Assembly: GCF_040412425.1 (NCBI RefSeq)
Contig: NC_089768.1
Coordinates: 1,609,001 to 1,673,000, forward strand
Direction: 5' to 3'
DNA length: 64,000 bases
Origin: Macrobrachium rosenbergii
Taxonomy: Eukaryota; Arthropoda; Malacostraca; Decapoda; Palaemonidae
Shown: in pieces, positions 53,426-64,000 of the stretch
Layout: each line of letters starts with the position of its first letter
Numbering within the stretch: the stretch's first letter is position 1
Notes under the pieces: generated by a model
The model's input: only the letters and a program-made list of their open reading frames with translations
Databases searched by the model: none
What the model was told of the DNA's origin: nothing
Position numbers and translations under genes: made by a program

Positions 53426-54634
53426 TTGGCCAGCAAGGGAATGGTTCCTGGACTTGATAAGTCTTCTCGTAGACTTCCCGAGGCTTTTACCACCGAGAGT
53501 AGATCTACTCAGACAACCTCACTTCCGAAGATTTCACGGAGGTCTATCCGCTCTTCAGCTAACTGCGTTCAGACTGTCGAACGTTGCCTCAGAGCTAGAG
53601 GTTTTTCGAGGAAGGTCTCTAGAGCCATCGCTAGAGCTCACAGACAGTCCTCCACAGCAGTTTATCAAGCTAAGTGGTCAGTCTTCAGAGAGTGGTGTAG
53701 GAAGACTGGCACATCATCTTCTAAGACCACTTTAGAAGAGATCGCAGACTTCCTCCTGTATCTGAGTGTGGATAGGAAGCTGTCTTCTGCCGATCAAGGG
53801 CTACAGAGCAATGCTTTCGACAGTCTTTAGGCATAAGGGCCTGGATATTTCAAATGATAAGGACTTGTCAGATCTTATCAGATCGTTTGAAACATCCAAG
53901 AATTCCAGAGAGAGATTGGTTTCCTGGAATTTAGATGTGGTCTTGAAATGGCTTGTGGGCAGTAAGTTTGAGCCATTATTGTCTTGCTCTTTCAGAGACC
54001 TTACGAGGAAGACAATCTTCTTGGTAGCTGGCTACAGCAAGGAAAGTCAGTGAGTTGCACGCCCTAGATAAGAGAATTGGGTTTCTAGGGTAAGGCAGTC
54101 TGTTCTTCATTGTTGAGTTTTTTTGGCAAAGAATGAGACTCCGTCTAAGCCTTGGCCGAGATCCTTTTCTATCCCTGGTCTCTCATTTGGTGGAACCAGA
54201 TGAAGAAGAAAGACTTTTATGCCCAGTAAGAGCATTAAAGTATATTTCGAAAGGACTCAAGCAGTGAGAGGTCCTTCTCCTAATCTTTGGTGTTCTGTGA
54301 GGGATCCGAGTAGGCCTCTTTCAAGAATGCTCTTTCCTTCTTTTTGAGAGACCTGATTGTAGAAGCTCACAACCAGGTAGAAGATGTGCAGCTTCAAATT
54401 TCTAAAGTTAAAGCACATGAGGTGAGAGCGGTCTCAACCTCGTTGGCATATAGGAGGAATCTTTCCTTAGATTCAATTATTCAAGCTACATTTTGGAAAT
54501 GTAGGTCAGTGTTCGCGTCTCATTATTTGAGAGAGATTGAGACAATATATGATGGATGCAGTACGTTGGGACCGTTTGTGGTGACTGGCATGGTGTTGGG
54601 TAAGGGAATAAAGGAAGTCGATCCTTCCTTGTGA
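53426..54634 (+). pseudogene. DIRS D tyrosine recombinase, Tyr retained
   Basis: The N-terminal helical domain is present (GFSRKVSRAIARAHRQSSTA, VYQAKWSVFREWC, ADFLLYLSVDRKL). After a frame change come RDLTRKTIFLVAGYSKESQ and, in another frame, the box I arginine region near 54030-54060. The last part (54344-54634) is open and holds KAHEVRAVSTSLAYRRNLSL (box II His-x-x-Arg) and SVFASHYLREIETIYDGC with the catalytic Tyr in the same frame. Of the four recombinases in the window, only this one keeps box II and Tyr in phase, though frameshifts upstream disable it. Confidence 0.8.
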
Positions 54635-54971
54635 TGCTTTCTCTTGCTTAAGGTTAGCGTTGTTGTTTTCTGGGATGTCTGGGGGTACATTGTGGCTAGG
54701 AGTACCCAACAGTCTTACATTTTGGGTAATATTTTTAAGGTACAAGTTATTGGTGACACCCCTTGTTCTATGTGTTTTTCGTGTACTGCGCCCTGGGCAG
54801 GGGCATTTATTTGGTTGGTTATCATGCGTAGTCCACGGTGAGCCCTCGACTGGCATGTAGCCCTCTAGCACTTAACCCTCAGGTCTATATACCTAGTTGG
54901 TGCAAGTTGAGGATAGCAGATTAAGAGGCAGTATCCATCAAATCAGCTACCTCAACAGGCTTGATGCCAAT

Positions 54972-55070
54972 CAGCTATATATATAATTACCAGGTAAGTT
55001 ATATATACAAAAATGTATTTTTATAATAAAATGAGGTTTTGTACATACTTACCTGGTAATTATATAATCA
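54972..55070 (+). repeat. DIRS D internal complementary region
   Basis: AGCTATATATATAATTACCA with GGTAAGTTATATATACAAAA is complementary to the left outer end. From ATGTATTTTTATAATAAAAT it is complementary to the right outer end 55240-55298. Confidence 0.85.
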
Positions 55071-55111
55071 AAGCCCACCCTCCTCCCCTCTCATGGGCAG
55101 GTATGGCATAA

Positions 55112-55298
55112 ACATATGAAGAGTTTGGGTTATGGTTCCTCTCACTCACCTGTAGAGGGCGGTGGGGAGGGGTATCACGTGACCATTCATTAGCGCTGCC
55201 GCGATTTTCAATTTTCTGCCGTGACGTCAGAGACTACAGCTATATATATAATTACCAGGTAAGTATGTACAAAACCTCATTTTATTATAAAAATACAT
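55112..55298 (+). repeat. DIRS D right inverted terminal repeat
   Basis: Inverted counterpart of 49040-49205 with an AT-rich outer extension (about 55272-55298). Contains CAGGTAAGT at 55257-55265. Confidence 0.9.
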
Positions 55299-55303
55299 AT
55301 TTG

Positions 55304-55604
55304 TACCTGTCTACCATGAAAGGTCAAACACCAAAGTACTGTATGCCTGAAAATACCAGCCTACATCAAATATACATTAAACTGTTACCTTATTACTATA
55401 TTAATCTTTAAAATGATACTATTAATAAAATTTCCAAGCCATTTTAAACATTTTATCATTACATTTATACTGTATGGCTTACAGCTGTAGGTCAAAATAG
55501 TCCAGTCCTCCCTACGTATTCAGCCACACATTTTCTTTCATATAGTTATAAGCCATCCCGTTTTCTTTTCGGGGGAACCATCGGTATTTATGTATACATA
55601 ATTT
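55304..55604 (+). repeat. Direct repeat flanking DIRS D, copy 2
   Basis: Second copy of the 48656-48967 repeat, directly upstream of the Penelope-like remnant. Confidence 0.75.

Positions 55605-56995
<1,391 letters not shown>

Positions 56996-57055
<60 letters not shown>
56996..57055. repeat. (TAA)n microsatellite
   Basis: About 19 AAT triplets without interruption. Confidence 0.95.
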
Positions 57056-57058
<3 letters not shown>

Positions 57059-57189
57059 CTGTTATTACAAAATTCGTATTATTTTAAACAAATAAATTCT
57101 TTCCCTAATCTTTTGTAAGAAGCTTGAAGGCAAAAGCTGTCAGACATGTCATTTAACATGACAAGAAGGGGGAGTGTTGCTGATCAGGG

Positions 57190-57264
57190 GTCAAAGATTT
57201 CTCTCTCTCTCTTTCTCTGTCTATGATAATTCATAAAAAATTTCACTCGTAAGTAAGGACAACT

Positions 57265-57333
<69 letters not shown>

Positions 57334-57375
57334 ATGATAATTCATAAAAAATTTCACTCATAAGTAAGGACAACT

Positions 57376-57458
<83 letters not shown>

Positions 57459-57530
57459 ACGATAATTCATAAAAAATTTCACTCGTAAGTAAGGACAGCT
57501 GTTATCTCTCTCTGTCTCTCTTGTTCGTAG
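57190..57530. repeat. Compound array: (TC)n alternating with a 55-bp unit
   Basis: TGTCTATGATAATTCATAAA, then AAATTTCACTCGTAAGTAAG, GACAACTGTT occurs at about 57218, 57329 and 57453, each time followed by TC runs of about 60, 75 and 15 bp. Changes between copies are single bases. Confidence 0.9.
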
Positions 57531-57923
57531 TTAGCGCAACCTACATATTACTGTTTCTCTGTATGTCTTTAACTGTACAGTAGATAATTTTAAATTGATC
57601 TAATTTTACCTTTACCGTCTACAAACTGTATGCCATTCTAAAACATAGAGACATAGAGCATTTCAGAACAAAGAGAAAGAGACGGAATAAAGAAGTTTTT
57701 AAAAGGGAGGTTGAGAACACTTCTAAAAATAGATCGATGGAATGGGATGAGAGAGAAATAGTATACTAATGTTCACTCTCCCATATTTTTACATTAGCTA
57801 TTTATTTCTTTTTTTAAGGGTACAGTAATGTATTGAACTAACTTTTAAATGGAATTACAGTAACTTTAATTTCATGTAAAAGTTAATACCAAATTTCCAT
57901 CTTTTGATATCTAACATAAGAAT

Positions 57924-58017
<94 letters not shown>

Positions 58018-58445
58018 CATAGTTAGCACTCACACATTTTTACAACTTATTATTTCTCTGTACATCTTTACCTGTACAGTAGATAGTTTAAATTGATCTA
58101 ATTTTACCCATACCATCTATGAACTGTAAATGCGCTACTGTGGCAAATACGTTCTAAATCATAGAGACATAATAACTAAGAGTTGTATTAGTCAAGATAA
58201 AAACACTGTTTGTTCATGAAAAGCATTTCAGACAGAGAAAGAGACGTAGAATGAAGCTTTTAAAAAGAGGTTGAGAAGACTTCTAAAAATAAATCGGTCA
58301 GAAGGGGAGAGAGACAGAAATTCTCTTCTAACTCTCAATTTTTATGTTAACCATTTATTTCTTTTTTGATGGCTAATGTATTTAGCTAACTTTTAAATGA
58401 AATTACAGTAACTTTAATTTCATTTAAAAGTTAACTTTACAATTT
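57525..58445. repeat. Two diverged tandem copies of a roughly 480-bp unit
   Basis: TTCGTAGTTAGC at 57525 and TTCATAGTTAGC at 58016 open two segments that share ACTGTACAGTAGATA, AAATTGATCTAATTTTACC and GAGAAAGAGACG. Both end in AACTTTTAAATGGAATTACA-like and CAGTAACTTTAATTTCAT sequence. A (TC)n run (57926-58014) separates them. No coding potential. Confidence 0.75.
57926..58014. repeat. (TC)n microsatellite
   Basis: About 45 uninterrupted TC units. Confidence 0.95.
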
Positions 58446-58599
58446 GGGAGCATGATTAGGGTCTTATTTAGTGTTTAAACTTTAGAAACAAGCATTTATT
58501 AGCATTTTTAGAGACTGTGCCGAACTTACATGAAAATTCACCTTGTGTGAGGGGTTCTGGAACCTAACCTCGCATAAGGTTGGGGTATGACTGTGTGTG

Positions 58600-59018
<419 letters not shown>

Positions 59019-59019
59019 C

Positions 59020-60960
59020 TGAGTCCAGTCCTGTCAGCCGGTGAAATTCCATTACAGCACGAATTTCTAGGTATAACAATGCTAGATATACCAGAGAAAA
59101 AGAGCTTTCAGGAAAGCTGGGGTTACTACCCCAGTCGACCGTCTTTAGAAGACGTCGGTATAATGAAGGGTGAGTGAAATACCACTACCACGGAAATATA
59201 CTCGAAAGATCTCTCCTTATCAAAACCCCCGTAAAAGAGCGGTGAGCCGTTACAGCTCCCACACTCTACACCCGCCAGGATGGCGACACCAGCGCCACCT
59301 GCTTCATTCCATTTTCTAGCACGTGATTCGCTCGCTTTTTTGTGTGCTCGTCCCTATTTTGGATTTATTTTTCTTCATCTACGATGGTTTCGAGCACCTT
59401 TTCCATCTCTAAGTTAAGTACCATCTTCTTGTGGGGCTTTTGATCTATTGTTGGCTGTTTTGGTCTCGTATTTTCATAAATATTGAGATCTTCGTATGAC
59501 GCCACGGCGTCCCCTATCAGCCATGGCGAGCGCGAGGCGACTCCTTCTGTTCTTTCGGTCGGAGTTTTCTCCCAGTCGCTATATATTTATTTAGATTTTT
59601 GCCCTTGACTTCCTTCCTGGTGGTTCCGTGCGATGGCTCTCCCTCCACTTTATTTTTTTGTTTTGCATAAGGAGTTGCCCCATCCTGTACCCCCACCAGG
59701 TCGGGTTCCTTTTCATTTAGTCTCATAGGCTATTATGTTATTATTGAAGATGGTGCTCTTAAATTGGGTTAATGTTTTTAGTTTTATTTGTTTTTGGTTG
59801 TGTAGTTTGCCTCTGATGAGCCCTATAAATGTTTCGAATTACTCTCGTGGTAGGCTACACTTCGTGTGAACATAATTTTATTTTCTGTGATGGTCATAGT
59901 GTAGGCTCCATCCCTTGCCCTGGGTGTGGAGATCAGGTTGAGGGAGTTTTGTTGCTGTTCCTCAGGGTCCGTTTGTGGGTCAGAGTGAGCCCCTTAGTCC
60001 TCTTCCCCCAATTTCGGAGGAATCGAGTTCTTTGGACGTGTTCCTCTAGGCTAGTCGCCTTCTTATCCCCTGATCGTTCCCTGCTGGCTCTCGGCACAAA
60101 ATTTTTCTCCCTGTTGGTTACTCCTCTCCCTTTTCACCCCTCTCTCCCTCCTAACCTATACTAGGTTTGGATTTATTAGGCTACGCCTAGGAGATATTGG
60201 GCTTTGGGCTGTGTAGCTCCCTGAGTAGGCTTCCTTCCAAGTTCCTTGGGAAGGAAGGTTGCAGTTGAGCGGGTATCATGTTCTCCTTGTCTCCTCTCCC
60301 CTTCTGGTAGCCTACTCCTCTCCACTACCCCCTCAGCCTTGCGACTCGTGCGGGTGACGCTAGATGGCGTTTTCTCCGAGTCAGGACTTCTCTTATTGGT
60401 TGAGAGATTCGCTCCTCCCATGTCGTCCCCAGCTTCGCTGTGGTGGGGTGGGTGGTTCGTTTGCTCGGCGTGTTCGGATCCTGTCTCGCCTCGTCTCCCC
60501 ATCGGGCTCGAAGTTTGGGTTTAGGTGTGGCCCTCACCGTATATTATGGACATTGTTCCTTTACCCATTCGCTTCCGGCGGGGAGATAGGTGTGAAATGG
60601 TTCCATGTAATGCTAGTATTCGGACCCCGGAGGGTTACCATCATTATTAATTTTGTTTATTGTTATTATTATTATAATTTATTGTTATTATTATTATTAT
60701 TTTGTTTTACCATTTACGTGATTCCGGTCCCACACCTGGGGCTCCGCCGTTATTTTTCTGGCAGCCCTTATGGTTGGTTCCTGGTTTCTCGTTCCTTCAT
60801 TCCCGGAGCCCTCCGGGTATGAATCCTAAACTTCCGCTCGTTGCATTTAAAGCTTATTGGCCCAGTTTTTATTTGGTAGTTCTTCTACACCGGAGTATTC
60901 CGGTTGTAGTTGAGTTTCCGGCCTTGCCGGCTTTATTTTGCTTAGAGTGTGAGGTTCATG
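59020..60960 (+). other. Leader / upstream region of element F
   Basis: No frame longer than about 150 codons and no clear domain. A short stretch at 59827-59960 reads CEHNFIFCDGHSVGSIPCPG with Cys and His spaced like a small zinc motif. It may be a decayed first gag exon, ending near a CTCAG at about 59967. The remainder is pyrimidine-rich, intron-like sequence. Confidence 0.35.
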
Positions 60961-60979
60961 TACTGTTACTTTTACAGAC

Positions 60980-61146
60980 TGTGCGTTGTGAGGAGCCGGG
61001 GTGTACCGCCTCCTTCAACAACCCTACGGGCACGTGGTGTCGGACCCACGCTGGTTGTGCGGTCCGCCAGACGACCTGGTTGTTTGGCACCCCGATGGCT
61101 GTGAGGTTTGCTTCGCTTCTTTCCTCAACCATCCAAGACGAGTCGG
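60980..61146 (+). pseudogene. Element F gag, Cys-rich segment ending at a splice-donor-like site
   Basis: RCEEPGCTASFNNPTGTWCR (about 60985-61045) and, after a one-base shift, VWHPDGCEVCFASFLNHPRR (about 61080-61140) give CxxxxC, W, C and CxxC positions of a zinc module analogous to those of the other gags. The segment ends at GAGTCGGTAAGT (about 61147), a good donor. An acceptor TTCCTTGCAG precedes the next coding piece at 61249. Confidence 0.5.
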
Positions 61147-61248
61147 TAAGTGAAAGTCTTCTTTCCTCCGTCCATGCTCCTCATACGTTACGCTGATTAT
61201 ATCTTCCGCCGGTCTTTGCATTCGGACTAACCACAGGTTTCCTTGCAG

Positions 61249-61558
61249 GCGGATGAAAATTCCAAGAAGTCTGCCTTGGAATCCCTCCGGCCTGGGTGGC
61301 TGGGTTCGCAGAAATGTTCCGTCGGGAAGCCCTACGCCTCGACGCCAGGTTGAGGGATCTGCTTTACCCCGGCGCACGGGTGGCCGCAGCAGTTCCGGAA
61401 GAACTTGCCACCCCTATTATCCAGCAGATCCTCGATGCGACCCAGCCACCTCAAGTGGACATTTTGTACGCCGAGGTCTCGGAGGATGTTGCCGCACTAA
61501 ATCTCGACTTGGAACCTATGAATACGGAGCAGGACCAGGTGGTAAGTGGAGAGGTAAG
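61249..61558 (+). pseudogene. Element F gag, second segment
   Basis: After TTCCTTGCAG the sequence reads ADENSKKSALESLR and, one base off, WVAGFAEMFRREALRLDARL, RDLLYPGARVAAAVPEELAT and ILYAEVSEDVAALNLDLEPM. It ends near GGTAAGTGGAGAGGTAAGTG (61540-61560), two overlapping donor-like sites. Helical, without recognised domain. A single missing base near 61296 breaks the frame. Confidence 0.5.
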
Positions 61559-61619
61559 TGAGGAGGTTGGGGCGGGCCCTCTTTGTTTAACTCCCTGATT
61601 CATCTATGTCATCTTTTCA

Positions 61620-62910
61620 GGTTTTGTGAAGTCTTCTTCTTTGGGTGATAGAGCTCCGTCTGCTATCCCCAAGTTGAAGACTTCATGGAAGGCGAAGGGC
61701 TATAAGTCCTCGTCTTCTAAGAAGGCATTGCCCTTCCCCCCGTCGAAGGCTAAGGTCCCAGGACCGGTAGCCTCCGGGAGTAAGTCTAGCTCCTCCAGCA
61801 AGGGCGCGAGTAAGTGGGCTGCAAAACCAAGCCCTCCTCCCCAGCCTCTTTTTGACGCACAGGCCCTGGCCACTGAACTGTACAAACAGTTCACGCAGGA
61901 TCTAGACTCGAGGTTTGAGAAGATCTCCGAAAAGTTTGCCACTTATGACAGTGTACTGGAAGGTTTGGCTCGCCAACCTAAAGCCGAACCGCAGTACTCT
62001 ATCCCCGACACTGCGGACCTCCCGCCGTTTGATGTCGGAAACCCTTGGCGGTTCGCACTCCGGGCCATCCAACATGATGGCAAACTCACCTTAGACGGTC
62101 TGGGCACGAGACGGTTGGAGGAGTTGGAGTTCTTCCCCGATCTCTTGCCCCCTTATCCTGGCTTCGTGAGGCTTACCAAAGAAGCCTGGATTCGATCAGA
62201 CAAGGTTCCTAGGGAAACTGTCATCATCCCTAGAGACCAAGCCCAGTCGGCTCTCCCACGCACTCTGACGGAGTGGCAGGCAGTGAACACAAAATTGTCC
62301 CCTTTCAAGGGCAATTTCACGATGTTCACCCTAGGTGAAGATCTTCCCACTCCTTGTATGGATAAAATTGCTCTGGCCACGACCGAGCATGCCTCGATGG
62401 GAACCCCTTTCCTCAATTGAGGGAAACAGACCCTACTTCCTGGTATTCCCAGGAAGTAACGAGTTCTGGTGGACGCCCGTCCACTTTCACTGTAGGCAAG
62501 CTGGACCCTCTTTGCGCTTCCACGCAGTTTAGTGAGCAACTCCCTAAGCTGCCGGAATCTTTGTTAAAGGCGGAGTTTGAGACCCGGACTAAGTTAGCCC
62601 GGTCCTTGAGCTCCGGCTGTCTTACCGAGGCTACTGCCGTCTCCGCCTCGGACGAGCCCTTTTTCCAGGTCCTGGCTAAGTCTTTCCTGGCGACCTTCCA
62701 GTTAGACTTGCATGAGTTTGTTATGGCTAGGCTGGAATGTAGAAAGTTTATTTTTGCTGACGCTACAATCCGCCACGAGCCTAACAAGCTCATTAAAAGT
62801 TCAATCTGGGGACCTAACCTCTTCCCTGAAGGAGAGGTTACATCCGTCATGTCCGAGCTACACGGGCCAATCAGAGTCTTCGTGCTCGGTGGGAATTCCC
62901 ACTTATAAGC
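61620..62910 (+). pseudogene. Element F gag, main segment
   Basis: An acceptor-like TTTTCAG precedes 61620. The open frame 61626-62420 has a Lys/Ser-rich start (SSSKKALPFPPSKAK), then DAQALATELYKQFTQDLDSR, FEKISEKFATYDSVLEGLAR (coiled-coil-like), and GFVRLTKEAWIRSDKVPRET. After a frameshift at about 62415 it continues 62417-62908 with FQVLAKSFLATFQLDLHEFV, MARLECRKFIFADATIRHEP and NKLIKSSIWGPNLFPEGEVT. It is probably the capsid-like core of this lineage; I know no cellular homologue. Confidence 0.55.
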
Positions 62911-63251
62911 GCAAGACCCCAGAATCAGCCGGCCCCCAGACGAGAGGAGGAAAAAGGTTCAGGAGGCATAAGAGGCCTCATCAGGCGATGGTTCAAGCCG
63001 TCCCGGTCTCGGCAGTGGCCCAGCCATCTACCTCTAAGTCCCAACCCCAGCAGTATGTTTTGGTTCAACCAGCGGCGCCTCCTATGTATCCTCACCAGCA
63101 TACAACCCTACATATGAAGGTCGTGGATTTTTTTCACGGCCTCAACAGGGTGGCAGGGGAGGAAGGGGCAAGGCCCCCACAGAGGAAAATCAACACCACC
63201 CCAAGGGGGAGAGGTCGTGGTAGAGGGAACAAACCCGCTCCCTCCCACTGA
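62910..63251 (+). pseudogene. Element F gag, basic tail
   Basis: TRGGKRFRRHKRPHQAMVQA leads to a Gln/Pro-rich stretch and ends RKINTTPRGRGRGRGNKPAP before a stop at 63251. An RGRGRG tail just upstream of RT is also found in C and D, suggesting RNA binding. Confidence 0.5.
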
Positions 63252-64000
63252 GAAAACGCAGGTAGGCGGTCGCCTGTATTGGTTCAGGGACCAGTGGACC
63301 TTCAGCCCGTGGGCACACAGCATTGTGTCCAAGGGACTGGGGTGGAGCTGGATCAAGAATCCTCCCCTCCAAACAGATTTTACCAGCCACCCACATCAAT
63401 CCTACAGGATTATGTAAAAGGATTGCTCAACAAACGAGCAATAAAGAAAGCAAGGCACCTAAAATTTCAAGGCAGGCTATTCACTGTTCCCAAAAAGGCT
63501 CCGATCAGCTAAGAGTGATCCTGGATCTGTCGCGTCTAAATCTCTACATAAAATGCGACAAGTTTCGCATGCTTACGGTAGCTCAGGTCCGGACTCTACT
63601 TCGCGTGGAGCCGTCACCACCTCTATCGATCTTTCAGACGCTTATTATCACGTCCCAGTTGCGCAGAACTTCTCTCAGTTCCTCGGTTTCAGACTCGGGA
63701 ACCAAGCCTACTCCTTCAGGGTCATGCCCTTCGGTCTGAACATTGCACCCAGGATATTCACCAAGCTGGCGGATACGGTAGTACAGCAGCTCCGGTCCCA
63801 AGGAATCTCCTAGCAGCGCACCTGGACGACTGGATAATCTGGGCTCCAACTGTGCCGGAGTGTCAGAAAGCCACGTCCATAGTCACCAATTTCCTAGAGT
63901 CATTGGGTTTTCAGCTGAACAGGGAGAAGTCCCGCCTGACTCCGGAGTCTCGGTTTCAGTGGCTGGGTCTTCAGTGGGACCTGTCCTCCCACACGTTGTC
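63250..64000 (+). pseudogene. Element F reverse transcriptase, partial at window end
   Basis: LLNKRAIKKARHLKFQGRLF, TVPKK leads, after a shift, to LRVILDLSRLNLYIKCDKFR, MLTVAQVRTLLRV, SIDLSDAYYHVPVAQNFSQF, LGFRLGNQAYSFRVMPFGLN and IAPRIFTKLAD. A further shift at about 63810 gives AHLDDWIIWAPTVPEC with the catalytic Asp pair (His in place of Tyr) and FLESLGFQLNREKSRLTPES. At least three frameshifts are present. The rest of pol lies beyond base 64000. Confidence 0.8.

Larger units (their letters stand above)
49031..55298 (+). mobile_element. DIRS-type retrotransposon D (family 1), 6268 bp
   Basis: Left repeat 49031-49205, gag 49354-51677, RT/RNase H 51690-53150, recombinase 53160-54634, internal complementary region 54972-55070, right repeat 55112-55298. 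The ends follow the pattern fixed by A and C (TTTTGTACAT at the start, AAAATACAT at the end). Flanking bases show no target duplication. It is the best-preserved DIRS here: gag core, RT/RNase H and recombinase C-terminus each have long uninterrupted frames. Confidence 0.9.
59020..64000 (+). mobile_element. DIRS-like retroelement F (third lineage), 5' part, continues beyond the window
   Basis: A GC-richer segment starts right after the TA array. Following a long leader (59020-60960) are gag pieces with intron-like gaps and then an RT. The RT has DLSRLNLYIK, DLSDAYYHVPVA, MPFGLNIAPRIF and HLDDWIIWA, close in pattern to DIRS RTs but distinct from both families above. The recombinase that would prove DIRS membership is beyond 64000, so another retroelement order is possible. 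The left end is not defined. Confidence 0.6.

Noticed and set aside
57190..57530. CRISPR-like array (repeated units with spacers)
   Set aside because: The spacers are TC microsatellites, there are only three units, and the context is clearly eukaryotic.
59812..59850. CTGATGAG followed by TTTCGAA, resembling a hammerhead ribozyme core
   Set aside because: No complementary stem II can be formed between the core boxes and the GAA is not followed by the needed A and stem III. CTGATGA at about 26441 and 56899 fails as well.

Overview
The window looks like nuclear DNA of an arthropod, most likely a decapod crustacean. This is inferred from dense DIRS-type (tyrosine-recombinase) retrotransposons, an I-type LINE, a Penelope-like element, tRNA-derived SINEs and very long TA, TC and TG microsatellites, with no bacterial-style operons. 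Nearly all long reading frames belong to degenerate mobile elements; no element is intact.

Layout. 1-9512: an old DIRS element on the minus strand (A0), split by a second minus-strand DIRS (A, 865-7244). 9513-16597: a degenerate family-2 DIRS on the minus strand (E), whose right end carries a 248-bp TA-flanked MITE. 16598-21944: mostly unique AT-rich DNA with microsatellites, a 68-bp-unit palindrome and a short retroposon. 21945-22047 and 48328-48455: two short exons of a probable host gene on the plus strand, phase-compatible and with good splice sites. Their joined product resembles the N-terminus of fucose-1-phosphate guanylyltransferase (FPGT). The intervening 26.3-kb intron consists mostly of mobile DNA: a truncated family-2 DIRS (G), then a DIRS (B, about 25099-47140) holding a SINE, a Mutator-like element and a full-length I-type LINE (32189-45576), which itself holds a family-1 DIRS (C, 36231-42940), and finally another family-2 fragment (H). 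The next intron holds a Penelope-like remnant, DIRS D (49031-55298), a microsatellite/satellite block (56500-59016) and the first 5 kb of another retroelement (F), which runs off the window.

How the parts relate. The DIRS elements encode a Gag-like protein with an N-terminal Cys-rich zinc motif, a reverse transcriptase with YLDD, an RNase H and a tyrosine recombinase. Their ends show the classic DIRS arrangement: unequal inverted terminal repeats plus an internal complementary region made from both outer ends. Two insertions (A into A0, C into the LINE) can be removed on paper to give an uninterrupted reading frame with no target duplication. The SINE (13 bp), LINE (15 bp) and Mutator-like element (9 bp) have clear target duplications. 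All elements inside the host gene lie in the sense orientation; those upstream of it are antisense.

Limits: family names rest on motifs read by eye. No alignment or database search was possible, and boundaries without a stated target duplication or terminal motif are approximate.
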